64,000 bases of DNA from Flavobacterium psychrophilum DSM 3660 = ATCC 49418 (GTDB lineage Bacteria; Bacteroidota; Bacteroidia; Flavobacteriales; Flavobacteriaceae): assembly GCF_002217405.1 (NCBI RefSeq), contig NZ_MUHE01000005.1, positions 1-64,000 on the forward strand, given 5' to 3'. The position numbers and the translations under genes are program-made. Shown here piece by piece: positions 9,463-18,132 of the stretch (positions are counted from its first letter, which is position 1; the number at the start of each line of letters is the position of its first letter). The notes beneath the pieces were generated by a model, which was not told where the DNA came from, ran no database searches, and worked only from the letters and a program-made list of their open reading frames with translations.

Positions 9463-9599
9463 TTATAGTGTTATTTATATTTCGCAAAAAAAAGAATAAT
9501 AAATGATAATAAATAAAAATAATGGCTCTTTGTGAAAATATTTTTTTAAATTCGTTGTCAGATTTATTAACTAAAATGTGGTTTTAAGATAAAGTTTTT

Positions 9600-9607
9600 T
9601 ATTTTTG
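9600..9607 (+). promoter_or_regulatory. -7 promoter box for acpP
   Basis: TATTTTTG matches TAnnTTTG and lies 29 nt before the acpP ATG. No clear -33 TTTG is present at the expected distance. Confidence 0.45.
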
Positions 9608-9636
9608 CCATCAATTAAAATTTAAAATTAAAGATT

Positions 9637-9873
9637 ATGTCAGACATTGCATCAAGAGTAAAAGCGATTATCGTAGACAAATTAGGCGTTGACGAAAACG
9701 AAGTTGTAACAGAAGCAAGCTTCACAAATGATTTAGGAGCTGATTCATTAGACACTGTTGAGCTAATTATGGAGTTTGAAAAAGAATTTGATATTCAAAT
9801 TCCAGACGACCAAGCTGAAAACATTGCTACTGTAGGTCAAGCTATTTCTTACATCGAAGAAGCTAAAAAATAA
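9637..9873 (+). CDS. acpP: Acyl carrier protein
   Basis: A 78-residue acidic carrier protein. S37 in [18 protein letters not shown] is the 4'-phosphopantetheine attachment site and is surrounded by the conserved helix II acids. It carries acyl intermediates for fatty acid synthesis. fabF lies about 350 nt downstream, a usual pairing. A terminator follows directly, so acpP may also be made as a short separate transcript. Confidence 0.98.
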   Translation: MSDIASRVKAIIVDKLGVDENEVVTEASFTNDLGADSLDTVELIMEFEKEFDIQIPDDQAENIATVGQAISYIEEAKK

Positions 9874-9881
9874 TATTTTCA

Positions 9882-9920
9882 AACATCTGTAAGTGAAATA
9901 CCTTACAGGTGTTTTTTTAT
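9882..9920 (+). terminator. Intrinsic terminator after acpP
   Basis: AACATCTGTAAG pairs with CTTACAGGTGTT (one G-T pair) around an 8-nt loop, followed by a T-tract. Confidence 0.85.
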
Positions 9921-10225
9921 TTTTTAATGTCTTTAAAATCTTTTGTAGATTTGTAAAAAAAACACATATTGGTTGTATTACAATCATAAAAATATTTATA
10001 TAATTCTAAAAAGACGCAACCCAAAAGACTTGAAGTTATGTCTTTAGATTTGTTTTTATTTTCGCTCAAAAAGGTGTATCTGAAAACAGTAAAATTTAAT
10101 GACAACAAGACTTTTTTGTGTTTGATTTTTTGAATTACGACTTTAGGGTAATGCCTCATTGTTTCTTTTAGTAGTAATTAAAAGCACTTTGGGTTTTTTT
10201 TATATTAAACAAAACGAACTAAACT
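9921..10225. other. Intergenic region acpP-fabF
   Basis: Beyond the acpP terminator the region is AT-rich. An 80-codon minus-strand frame (9917-10159) shows no domain and lacks convincing coding character. No clear fabF promoter is seen. I find nothing else. Confidence 0.4.
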
Positions 10226-11476
10226 ATGCAATTAAAGCGAGTAGTAGTAACAGGATTAGGTGCACTAACACCTATTGGAAATAATATTCAAGAATATTGG
10301 GAAGCACTAATAAGTGGAAAAAGTGGCGCTGCCCCAATTACTTATTATGATACCGAAAAACATAAGACTAAGTTTGCTTGCGAGCTAAAAAACTTCAATA
10401 TTGAAGATTTTATGGATCGTAAAGAAGCTAGAAGAATGGATAAATTTGCTCAATATGCTGTTGCTGCGAGTGAAGAAGCTATAAAAGATGCTGGAATAAC
10501 TGATGCCAATGTAGACAAACATAGAGTTGGTGTTATTTGGGGTGCTGGAATAGGCGGTTTAGGAACTTTTCAAGAAGAGGTTTTAAGCTATGCTAAAGGA
10601 GATGGCACACCAAGATTTAACCCTTTCTTTATTCCAAAAATGATTGCCGATATTGCTCCTGCTCATATTTCTATGAGAAATGGCTTTATGGGACCAAATT
10701 ATACTACAGTTTCTGCTTGTGCTTCTTCTGCAAACGCATTAATCGATGCTTTCAATTATATTCGATTGGGTATGTGTGATGTAATTATCTCTGGAGGTTC
10801 AGAAGCTGCTGTAACTATTGCAGGTATGGGCGGATTTAATTCGATGCAAGCCTTATCCACAAGGAACGACAGCCCAGAAACTGCTTCAAGACCATTTGAC
10901 GCAACGCGCGACGGATTTGTTCTTGGTGAAGGTGCTGGTGCCTTAGTTCTTGAAGAATATGAACATGCAATTGCTCGTGGCGCAAAGATATATTGTGAAG
11001 TTGGTGGTGGCGGTATGTCATCTGATGCGTATCACCTAACTGCACCACACCCAGAGGGATTGGGCGTTATTGCAGTAATGAACAATACACTTCGTGATGC
11101 GGGTATGAAGCCTGAAGAGGTAGATCACATTAACACACACGGAACCTCAACACCGCTTGGAGATGTTGCAGAATTGAAAGCGATAAGTCATGTTTTTGGT
11201 GCTCATGCTAAAAACATTAATATCAATTCGACAAAATCGATGACAGGGCATTTACTTGGTGCCGCTGGTGCTATCGAAGCGATTGCTTCGGTATTGTCTA
11301 TCAAACACGGTATTGTTCCTCCCACAATAAACCACACAACTGTAGATGAAAACATTAACCCAGAATTAAACTTAACCCTAAATGTTGCTCAAAAAAGAGA
11401 CGTAAAAGTGGCTATGAGTAATACTTTTGGTTTTGGTGGTCACAATGCGTGTGTTTTGTTTAAAAAAATAGATTAA
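10226..11476 (+). CDS. fabF: Beta-ketoacyl-ACP synthase II (FabF)
   Basis: This enzyme condenses malonyl-ACP with acyl-ACP during fatty acid elongation. The protein has 416 residues. The Cys-His-His active site is visible as C in VSACASSANALI (about 164), H in NTHGTSTPLGD (about 303) and H in SMTGHLLGAAG (about 339). The C-terminal FGFGGHNA loop is also present. It lies downstream of acpP and 8 nt upstream of rnc, so fabF-rnc are probably one transcript. Confidence 0.97.
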   Translation: MQLKRVVVTGLGALTPIGNNIQEYWEALISGKSGAAPITYYDTEKHKTKFACELKNFNIEDFMDRKEARRMDKFAQYAVAASEEAIKDAGITDANVDKHRVGVIWGAGIGGLGTFQEEVLSYAKGDGTPRFNPFFIPKMIADIAPAHISMRNGFMGPNYTTVSACASSANALIDAFNYIRLGMCDVIISGGSEAAVTIAGMGGFNSMQALSTRNDSPETASRPFDATRDGFVLGEGAGALVLEEYEHAIARGAKIYCEVGGGGMSSDAYHLTAPHPEGLGVIAVMNNTLRDAGMKPEEVDHINTHGTSTPLGDVAELKAISHVFGAHAKNININSTKSMTGHLLGAAGAIEAIASVLSIKHGIVPPTINHTTVDENINPELNLTLNVAQKRDVKVAMSNTFGFGGHNACVLFKKID

Positions 11477-11484
11477 TTACTCTT

Positions 11485-12225
11485 ATGAGTTTTATTAAAA
11501 AAATATTTTTAAGTTCCCGTTCTTCAGAGGACGGGCTTTTTTTTAGTAAACTCGAAAAAATATTAGGATTTAAACCTTTAAATCTTACTCATTTTCGCAG
11601 AGCCTTTACCCATCGATCAATGAATAAGTTAGATGAAAAAGGAAATCCAATGAATTATGAGCGGCTAGAATTTATGGGCGATGCTATGCTGGGAAGTGTT
11701 ATTGCAGCTCATTTATTTAATATGTCTCCTACAGGCGATGAAGGATATTTAACTAAAATGAGATCTAAAATTGTAAGTCGTGAACACTTAAACGAATTAG
11801 GAAAAGATCTTAATCTGATACAGTTTTTGGAAAGCAAAGTAACACTTCAGAATTTTGGAGAAAACATACACGGCAATCTTTTTGAAGCTTTTGTTGGAGC
11901 GATTTACCTTGATAGAGGTTTTGTGTATTGCGAGAAATTTATTCATAAAAAAGTCATCAAACCTTATGTAGATATCGATAAGTTAGAAGGCAAAGTTATT
12001 AGCTACAAAAGCTTACTTATAGAGTGGTGTCAGAAAGAAAAAAGGGTATTTCATTACGATATTTATGAAGATGAAGATGCAGGGAAACTAAAATATTTTG
12101 GTGTAAAACTAAGTATTGATGGTAAAGTTGTTGCAAAAGCCCGAGCCACATCAAAAAAGAAAGCAGAAGAAATTGCCTCTAAAAGAGGGTATTTTGTATT
12201 CCAGTCAGAAATAGACGGAAAATAA
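11485..12225 (+). CDS. rnc: Ribonuclease III
   Basis: A double-strand-specific RNase that processes rRNA precursors and structured RNAs. The 246-residue protein carries the signature ERLEFMGDAMLGSV and the second acidic cluster AFVGAIYLDRG. A C-terminal dsRNA-binding domain (about 175-240) ends in ARATSKKKAEEIASKRGYF. It is only 8 nt after fabF. The N-terminal extension of about 20 residues fits Bacteroidota RNase III. Confidence 0.97.
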   Translation: MSFIKKIFLSSRSSEDGLFFSKLEKILGFKPLNLTHFRRAFTHRSMNKLDEKGNPMNYERLEFMGDAMLGSVIAAHLFNMSPTGDEGYLTKMRSKIVSREHLNELGKDLNLIQFLESKVTLQNFGENIHGNLFEAFVGAIYLDRGFVYCEKFIHKKVIKPYVDIDKLEGKVISYKSLLIEWCQKEKRVFHYDIYEDEDAGKLKYFGVKLSIDGKVVAKARATSKKKAEEIASKRGYFVFQSEIDGK

Positions 12226-12336
12226 CTCATTGTTTCTGAAATATTACAGGATTTATAAATTTAACAAAAACCTAATTTTGTTAACTGTTTTTAACCAATA
12301 GAAACGCTATCTTTACACCTAATTTTTTTGGGTTTC

Positions 12337-12816
12337 ATGGCGATTCATAAATTACATCTCGAGGATTTTGACCAAGTCGATTATAACCTAATTGCCATTC
12401 ATACCTCGCAAGAAGATTACAAACTAGCATTTAAACTAAACCAGAAATTAACTATTTCTCTTAGTAAAAATGAAAACGAAATTCCCGTAAAAATTCAGGA
12501 GCAACTAACTCATTTTTCTCGTTTTACTTACGATGATGAAGAGAAAATGGTGGCTTGGGATTTAATTCAGAACAAACAAAAAATAGATTTGCCAGTCGAA
12601 AATTTGCCAACTAATTTGTTTGAAAATAAAAATTTTACAAGACGAGTTTCTTTGCTTTCCGAGCTGAAAAAAGTAGATTTTTTTCTAAAAATAGCGCATG
12701 ATTCTCAATACAAAATAAAAGATATTATAAGCAAAATAAACAAAATTGATTCTATAAGTGCCGTTTATGAAATAGATGCAAACGAAATAAAATCAAAAAA
12801 TAATTTAATTTTTTAA
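12337..12816 (+). CDS. IPExxxVDY family protein
   Basis: A 159-residue protein of a Bacteroidota family named for the signature IPExxxVDY. The matching segment here is SELKKVDFFLKI, a variant of that signature. The N-terminus AIHKLHLEDFDQVDYNLIAIHT is family-like. The ATG at 12337 is preferred over the upstream TTG at 12328, because it begins directly at the conserved MAIHKL. The function is unknown. It ends 3 nt before pyk, so co-expression with pyruvate kinase is likely. Confidence 0.8.
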   Translation: MAIHKLHLEDFDQVDYNLIAIHTSQEDYKLAFKLNQKLTISLSKNENEIPVKIQEQLTHFSRFTYDDEEKMVAWDLIQNKQKIDLPVENLPTNLFENKNFTRRVSLLSELKKVDFFLKIAHDSQYKIKDIISKINKIDSISAVYEIDANEIKSKNNLIF

Positions 12817-12819
12817 AAA

Positions 12820-14250
12820 ATGTTAACAAATAAAAAAACTAAAATTGTAGCTACACTTGGTCCAGCATGTAGCACAAAAGAAGTCATAAATGAAATGATT
12901 ATAGCTGGAGTGAATGTTTTTAGAATTAATTTTTCGCATGCAGACTACGATGATGTAAAATCTAAAATAAATATAATTCGAGAATTAAATGAAGAGTTTG
13001 GTTATACAACTGCCATTCTTGGAGACCTACAAGGACCTAAACTTCGAGTAGGAGTGATGAAAGAAGATGTTGTGGTAAATCCTGGTGATATTATCACTTT
13101 TCAGACCGCAGAGGATGTTCCAGGAACGGCTCATAGCGTTTATATGAATTATAAAGAATTTCCAAAAGATGTAAATCCAGGCGAAAAAATACTTCTAGAC
13201 GACGGAAAACTAATGTTTGAAGCCATAGAAACCAATAGGACTACCGAGGTAATTTGTAAAGTAATACAAGGCGGACCATTAAAATCTAAAAAAGGGGTAA
13301 ATCTTCCCAATACAAAGGTTTCGCTTCCTGCATTAACAAAAAAAGATATAAAAGATGCTCTTTTTGCTATCGAACAAAAAGTAGATTGGATAGCACTTTC
13401 TTTTGTAAGAACGGCCGAAGATTTAATGGAACTACAGGATTTAATCGCAAAACATTCTGAGCATAAAATTCCGATTATTGCCAAAATAGAAAAACCTGAA
13501 GGTGTAGCAAACATCGATAAAATTGTAGCGCATTGCGATGGACTAATGGTGGCTCGTGGCGATTTAGGAGTAGAGGTTCCTGCTCACGAAGTTCCATTAA
13601 TACAAAAAAAATTAATACACAGAGCAAAAACGGCTCGAATTCCCGTAATTGTAGCCACACAAATGATGGAAACTATGATTACAAGTCTTACGCCAACTCG
13701 TGCTGAAGTAAATGATGTTGCTAATTCTGTAATGGATGGTGCTGATGCCGTAATGCTTTCAGGCGAAACATCAGTAGGAAGTTATCCTGTTCAGGTTATC
13801 GAGCAGATGACCCAAATTATTGAGGCTGTAGAAGATTCGCCACTTATTCAAGTGCCACAAAACACACCGCAAATTCGTACCAATCGTTTTATTACAAAAA
13901 CCATTTGTCACCACGCTGCAACTATGGCAAATGTAATTAAAGCCAAAGCAATTTGTACCTTAACTAATAGTGGATACACGGCTTTTCAGATTTCTGCATG
14001 GAGGCCATCGGCTCATATTTTAGTTTTTACTTCTAATAAAAGCATCCTAACCCAACTTAATTTACTTTGGGGTGTAAAATCTTTTTATTATGACAAATTT
14101 GTAAGTACTGATGATACAATAATCGATATAAATGAGATAGCACGTGTAAAAGGCTTTGTCGAAAAAGGAGATTTCTTAATAAATTTAGCAGCCATGCCAG
14201 TAACCGAAAAAGGAATGGTAAATACGCTCAGAGTTTCGGAGATTGAGTAA
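12820..14250 (+). CDS. pyk: Pyruvate kinase
   Basis: Converts phosphoenolpyruvate and ADP to pyruvate and ATP. The 476-residue protein shows the N-terminal TKIVATLGPAC, the active-site signature IIAKIEKPEGVANIDKI (catalytic Lys), ARGDLGVEVP and MDGADAVMLSGETSVG. A C-terminal regulatory-type domain follows (about 355-476). It is co-transcribed with the upstream IPExxxVDY gene and ends at a strong terminator. Confidence 0.97.
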   Translation: MLTNKKTKIVATLGPACSTKEVINEMIIAGVNVFRINFSHADYDDVKSKINIIRELNEEFGYTTAILGDLQGPKLRVGVMKEDVVVNPGDIITFQTAEDVPGTAHSVYMNYKEFPKDVNPGEKILLDDGKLMFEAIETNRTTEVICKVIQGGPLKSKKGVNLPNTKVSLPALTKKDIKDALFAIEQKVDWIALSFVRTAEDLMELQDLIAKHSEHKIPIIAKIEKPEGVANIDKIVAHCDGLMVARGDLGVEVPAHEVPLIQKKLIHRAKTARIPVIVATQMMETMITSLTPTRAEVNDVANSVMDGADAVMLSGETSVGSYPVQVIEQMTQIIEAVEDSPLIQVPQNTPQIRTNRFITKTICHHAATMANVIKAKAICTLTNSGYTAFQISAWRPSAHILVFTSNKSILTQLNLLWGVKSFYYDKFVSTDDTIIDINEIARVKGFVEKGDFLINLAAMPVTEKGMVNTLRVSEIE

Positions 14251-14259
14251 TTAAAATAA

Positions 14260-14299
14260 GCGCCCCATCAAAATTAAATTGAGGGGCGTTTTTTTTTTG
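14260..14299 (+). terminator. Intrinsic terminator after pyk
   Basis: CGCCCC pairs with GGGGCG around an AT-rich loop and is followed by a run of about ten T. Confidence 0.85.
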
Positions 14300-14406
14300 C
14301 AGTATCCTAAACAAAACATAGTATGACAATATATACACCAACTATTGCGGTGTTTTTAAAATTAAACGGGTATTGGTTTTTTAACTTTATTACTTATTGA
14401 TGATAA

Positions 14407-15117
14407 TTACATATAACTCAAAATTTCTTTCTTGTAAGTGTCGTATTCTCCTTGAAGAATTAAACCGTTGTCGAGTAATTTTTTGTAGTTCTGTAATTTT
14501 TCGAACAATTCATCTTGAGAAAAATCAGCTAATTTTTTCTCGGTACTTGTTGTATTTATGGGCTCAGAAAAAGTTGGAACTACAGGCATAATTTCGGAAA
14601 AATTAGTTACCTCTTCTGTTTCTAACTCCTCAATAATTTCTTCTTCGTAAGGAATTGTATTCGAAACAGGAATGGGTTCTTCAGGGGTAATTTCTTCAAT
14701 GATTGAAGCAATAACAACGGGGTTTTTTAGTAAATCTATTTGTTCTTTTGCAAAAGTGTGTAGTTTTCTTGCTTGGTTTTTCGGAATATAATCGATACTA
14801 ATAACCAACTCGGTTTTTGTAGAAAATGAAAATTCAGAACCTAAAATATTCTCTTTTACAAATGCTCCTGCAATATCATCCCAGTCATAATCTATAAAAT
14901 CCATAGACAAACCTAAGTTTTTAGGCTTGCATACAATGATTCTTTTATTAGTCATTACAATGCTGTCTGGCAAAACGGTAATAGCTGGTTTTTTTTGTAC
15001 GCCAATATAACCCACTTCTTCGTTTTTCATTAGCAAAGATTCTAGTTTTGCTGTAATTTTCTCTATCGCTTTTGGGTCTTGGTCTTCGTTTAGTATTTTC
15101 TTTAAATTATCTATCAT
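14407..15117 (-). CDS. PH-like domain protein with C-terminal SHOCT domain
   Basis: A 236-residue soluble protein. Residues about 40-135 resemble a bacterial PH (YokE-type) domain, with the strands SIVMTNKRIIVCKPK and IDYDWDDIAGAFVKE. The middle (about 140-195) is acidic and Glu/Pro-rich, probably a linker. The last 40 residues match the SHOCT pattern (ELFEKLQNYKKLLDNGLILQ followed by a GEYDTYKKEIL-like segment), an oligomerisation motif at the end of many bacterial proteins. The function is unknown. It is a single gene, convergent with pyk. Confidence 0.8.
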   Translation of the reverse strand: MIDNLKKILNEDQDPKAIEKITAKLESLLMKNEEVGYIGVQKKPAITVLPDSIVMTNKRIIVCKPKNLGLSMDFIDYDWDDIAGAFVKENILGSEFSFSTKTELVISIDYIPKNQARKLHTFAKEQIDLLKNPVVIASIIEEITPEEPIPVSNTIPYEEEIIEELETEEVTNFSEIMPVVPTFSEPINTTSTEKKLADFSQDELFEKLQNYKKLLDNGLILQGEYDTYKKEILSYM

Positions 15118-15192
15118 TTTTTATTTTAAAATTGGTTATTCGTGTTGGTTATTCTAAATTAGAATAACAAAAGTAATTCCTTTTTTTAATTA

Positions 15193-15549
15193 TTAAATTT
15201 CGTTTTGAACTTTTTTAGTCAAACTTTTAAAAACCAATTCATACGAATGATTTATTAACTCATATATCATTTTAGAGGAGATATCTTTGTTAAAACTGAC
15301 CAAATTCCAATGTACTTTGCTCATGTGATAGCCTGGTTTAACAGCTTCGTATTCTGCCCTAAGTTCGAGTGCTTTTTCGGGATTACATTTCAAATTTAAC
15401 GAAGGATTTCCGTTTTCAAATCCTTTTAATGAGGTTACACAAAACATTTTTGCACCAACTTTAAAGACCAATGTGTCTTTATCGAAAGGAAAATGTTCGG
15501 TTGCTCCTTTTTTAGACAGGCAAAATTCGTAGAGTTCTTGAATGTTCAT
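15193..15549 (-). CDS. MmcQ/YjbR family protein
   Basis: A 118-residue small alpha/beta protein of the YjbR/CyaY-like fold. It starts with MNIQELYEFCLSKKGATEHF and contains FDKDTLVFKVGAKMFC, LKCNPEKALELRAEY and the conserved KVHWNLVSF. Members are often called DNA-binding proteins, but no specific role is established. It begins 5 nt after the cyclase-family gene stop, so the two are co-transcribed. Confidence 0.88.
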   Translation of the reverse strand: MNIQELYEFCLSKKGATEHFPFDKDTLVFKVGAKMFCVTSLKGFENGNPSLNLKCNPEKALELRAEYEAVKPGYHMSKVHWNLVSFNKDISSKMIYELINHSYELVFKSLTKKVQNEI

Positions 15550-15554
15550 GAGTA

Positions 15555-16307
15555 TTAAATCTTAAATAATATAGGTTTGCTTGGGCTGGCATCATTCTCA
15601 AACGGTGCTATTTGAAGGTTTAGTATATAACTACCGTCTAGTATTGTATTGTCTGCATAAATTAATTCGGTAATAGTGCAGTTTAGCCTAGCGTCTTCGT
15701 TTAGATTATTCACATCTTTTACATTCCAAAAGGCTTTGTGTGCTAACAATTTCCCTTCATCTTCTTCTCGGTCTACACTTGGTAAATCGATTAGCAAATG
15801 TTGAATCCCGATTTCTCGAATAAAAACTGCTGCCTCTTGAGCCAAATATGGCGGATTGGTATGTGAATATTTCTTGTGCTTTTTTTCTTCTATATTAGGT
15901 AAGGTTCTAATGACAATGGCTTCGGGCGTTTTTTTGTTTAAAGCATTTTTTATTTGTTCTTTAGTTATCACTAAATCTCCATTGATGGTTTTCGGTTTGA
16001 CCGAAATTAATTCGGCAGTAAAAAAAAACTGTTTTAAACACTGATTGATACTATAAAAAGCGTTCGTGATATGGCCTAAACATTCGGTATGCGTACCGTG
16101 TCCGTGCGGATTGAAAAATATATTGTTAAAATTTGTTGATGATTTTCCTTCCGAAACCTTGCCTATCCAGTCGCCTACCGTTACAGGTTCGATCTCTGGT
16201 TTGTTGAGATACCAAGCGATAGGGTTTTTGTCTGTATTGGTTAACGGTATGGAAATATCGATTGGTTTTGACAAATCGATTTCTTGATTGTTTATTATTG
16301 CTTTCAT
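15555..16307 (-). CDS. Cyclase family protein (kynurenine formamidase-like)
   Basis: A 250-residue metal-dependent hydrolase of the cyclase family. The metal-binding signature appears as NPHGHGTHTECLGH, close to the family HxGTHxD pattern but with E at the Asp position. DLPSVDREEDEG and the later HKAFW follow. Members include bacterial kynurenine formamidase (KynB). A tryptophan 2,3-dioxygenase at 39.5 kb makes N-formylkynurenine chemistry possible, but the two are not linked and the substrate is unproven. It heads a two-gene unit with the YjbR gene. Confidence 0.82.
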   Translation of the reverse strand: MKAIINNQEIDLSKPIDISIPLTNTDKNPIAWYLNKPEIEPVTVGDWIGKVSEGKSSTNFNNIFFNPHGHGTHTECLGHITNAFYSINQCLKQFFFTAELISVKPKTINGDLVITKEQIKNALNKKTPEAIVIRTLPNIEEKKHKKYSHTNPPYLAQEAAVFIREIGIQHLLIDLPSVDREEDEGKLLAHKAFWNVKDVNNLNEDARLNCTITELIYADNTILDGSYILNLQIAPFENDASPSKPILFKI

Positions 16308-16387
16308 TTTTTAAACACTAAGTTTACAAAGGATTTTACAAGGGTTGCAAAGTTTTGTGTGCTTTGCACTTTCTATTTGTGGCTAAA

Positions 16388-17521
16388 TTATTCCAAATCT
16401 AAGTAAAATAAATCGGACGCAATTCCATCACAAAAGAATTTTCCTTTTCTGGTTGTTCGTAAAATATTATTTTCTAAAATAAGCTTTGTATCGTCTAAAT
16501 ACTTTTGTGTATTTTTTAGGAGGTATTTGAGGTATTTTTCTCCAAATTCGCTTTCAATTTTATTTAAAGAAACACCCCAAATAGTTCGCAAGCCAGTCAT
16601 TATATATTCGTTGTATTTGTCAGTTTTTGATAAAGTTTCGGTTTCAGAAGGTAATGTATTTTCGGAAATCGATTTTAAATAACGCCCATTGTTAGACAAA
16701 TTCCAACTGCGGTTTTTCCCATCATAACTGTGTGCCGAGGGGCCAACTCCTATGTACTTTTTGCCCAACCAATATGCCGAATTGTTTTTAGAAAAATAGT
16801 TCTCTTTTCCGAAATTAGACAGTTCGTAATGAATAAATTTATTTGTTTCTAGAGTGTCAACTAATATTAAAAACTGCTCATGGGCCATAGCATCATCAAG
16901 TTGTGGCATCATTCCGTCTTTGATAAACTTGTGTAAAGCTGTTTTGGGTTCGACCGTTAAAGCATAACTCGAAATGTGCGGAATATTCAAATCTAAAGCA
17001 ATTTTAATATTTTCTAGCCATCGTTCGTTACTCATTCCTGGTGTTCCGTATATTAAATCGACCGAGATATTATCGAAATATTGCGTGGCTATTTCCAAAC
17101 ATTTTTTGGCTTCCGCCGAATTATGTGCCCGATTCATTAATTGTAAATCTTCTTCGAAAAAAGATTGAATTCCTATACTTAATCTGTTTATTGGTGTTTT
17201 TGATAATTCGATAATTCGATTTTCTGACAAATCATCAGGATTGGCTTCTATTGTAATTTCTGTGTTTTGGGAAACGTTGTAATTAGAGTACACTTGATTA
17301 ATCAGAAAAATTAAATCAGAAACATTTAATAAGGAAGGCGTTCCTCCTCCAAAATAAATGGTTTCTATTGTTTGGTTTTTAAACTCATTTTTACGCATTG
17401 CAATTTCTTTGGCAATAGCCAAAACCATTTCATCTTTCTTTTTTAATGAGGTAGAAAAATGAAAGTCACAATAATGACAAGCTTGCTTGCAGAATGGAAT
17501 GTGGATGTAAATGCCTGCCAA
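16388..17521 (-). CDS. hemW: Radical SAM heme chaperone HemW
   Basis: HemW binds heme and a 4Fe-4S cluster and delivers heme to respiratory enzymes. The 377-residue protein has the cluster motif C11-x3-C15-x2-C18 followed by DF, the HemW rather than HemN form (no extra Cys). It also shows YFGGGTPSLL, the NRLSIGIQSF segment and a C-terminal HemN-type region. The start is TTG at 17521, 2 nt after the ruvC stop, so ruvC-hemW form an operon. Confidence 0.94.
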   Translation of the reverse strand: MAGIYIHIPFCKQACHYCDFHFSTSLKKKDEMVLAIAKEIAMRKNEFKNQTIETIYFGGGTPSLLNVSDLIFLINQVYSNYNVSQNTEITIEANPDDLSENRIIELSKTPINRLSIGIQSFFEEDLQLMNRAHNSAEAKKCLEIATQYFDNISVDLIYGTPGMSNERWLENIKIALDLNIPHISSYALTVEPKTALHKFIKDGMMPQLDDAMAHEQFLILVDTLETNKFIHYELSNFGKENYFSKNNSAYWLGKKYIGVGPSAHSYDGKNRSWNLSNNGRYLKSISENTLPSETETLSKTDKYNEYIMTGLRTIWGVSLNKIESEFGEKYLKYLLKNTQKYLDDTKLILENNILRTTRKGKFFCDGIASDLFYLDLE

Positions 17522-17523
17522 AA

Positions 17524-18078
17524 TTATTTTTTTACTCGTTCTTCATTCTGTTTTACAAAAGCGTCCCAACCTGTATAGCTTGTGGTGCCAATTACTTTTC
17601 CAGAATTAAAAAAATGACAAACTGCTGCGGCTAAACCATCGGTGCTGTCTAGGTTTTTAGGTAATTCTTTTAGTCCTAATAATTGTTGCAACATTTTTGC
17701 CACTTGCTCTTTGCTGGCATTTCCGTTTCCAGTAATCGCCATTTTTATTTTCTTGGGTTCGTATTCTGTAATAGGGATATCTCTAGAGAGTCCTGCCGCC
17801 ATGGCAACACCTTGCGCTCTTCCTAACTTGAGCATAGATTGTACGTTTTTGCCAAAAAATGGCGCTTCGATGGCAATTTCGTCTGGGTTGTGGGTATCAA
17901 TTAGTTCGATAGTTCTTTCAAAAATTACTTTTAGTTTCTGATAATGGTTGTCGTATTTGCTTAAAATTAATTCGTTGAGTTGCAGAAACTCCATTTTTTT
18001 GTTAATGATTTTGATGAGTCCGAAACCCATAATCGTTGTTCCTGGGTCTATTCCTAATATGATCCGTTCGTTTGCCAA
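17524..18078 (-). CDS. ruvC: Holliday junction endonuclease RuvC
   Basis: Resolves Holliday junctions together with RuvAB. The 184-residue protein shows the acidic active site: D11 in ILGIDPGTTIMGFG, E71 in AIEAPFFGKN, and D144 and D147 in LDSTDGLAAAVCHFF. It starts at TTG 18078. Four direct copies of a 7-bp unit (AAAGTTT, 18090-18117) lie directly upstream. It is co-transcribed with hemW and divergent from the flippase-like gene. Confidence 0.96.
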   Translation of the reverse strand: MANERIILGIDPGTTIMGFGLIKIINKKMEFLQLNELILSKYDNHYQKLKVIFERTIELIDTHNPDEIAIEAPFFGKNVQSMLKLGRAQGVAMAAGLSRDIPITEYEPKKIKMAITGNGNASKEQVAKMLQQLLGLKELPKNLDSTDGLAAAVCHFFNSGKVIGTTSYTGWDAFVKQNEERVKK

Positions 18079-18089
18079 TGTTTTATTTG

Positions 18090-18117
18090 AAAGTTTAAAG
18101 TTTAAAGTTTAAAGTTT
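18090..18117. repeat. Tandem heptamer, four copies of AAAGTTT
   Basis: Four perfect 7-bp units sit between the divergent ruvC and flippase-like starts. They may be a slippage-prone tract in the divergent promoter region. Confidence 0.9.
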
Positions 18118-18132
18118 TGTTTCTTTGTGCCA

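Noticed and set aside
10138-10152. A 15-bp sequence CGACTTTAGGGTAAT shared with 27686-27700, possibly a common operator of fabF and lspA
   Set aside because: One such match is expected by chance in 64 kb of AT-rich DNA. In lspA it lies in the promoter spacer, but there is no promoter in the same relation at fabF.
9917-10159. An 80-codon minus-strand frame between acpP and fabF
   Set aside because: It overlaps the acpP terminator region, has no recognisable domain and reads as AT-rich intergenic sequence.
18090-18117. The 4 x AAAGTTT tandem tract as a phase-variable promoter of ruvC
   Set aside because: The unit is real, but nothing shows length variation. Similar AAGTTT-rich stretches occur in other gaps (for example 8345-8410), so regulation is not supported.
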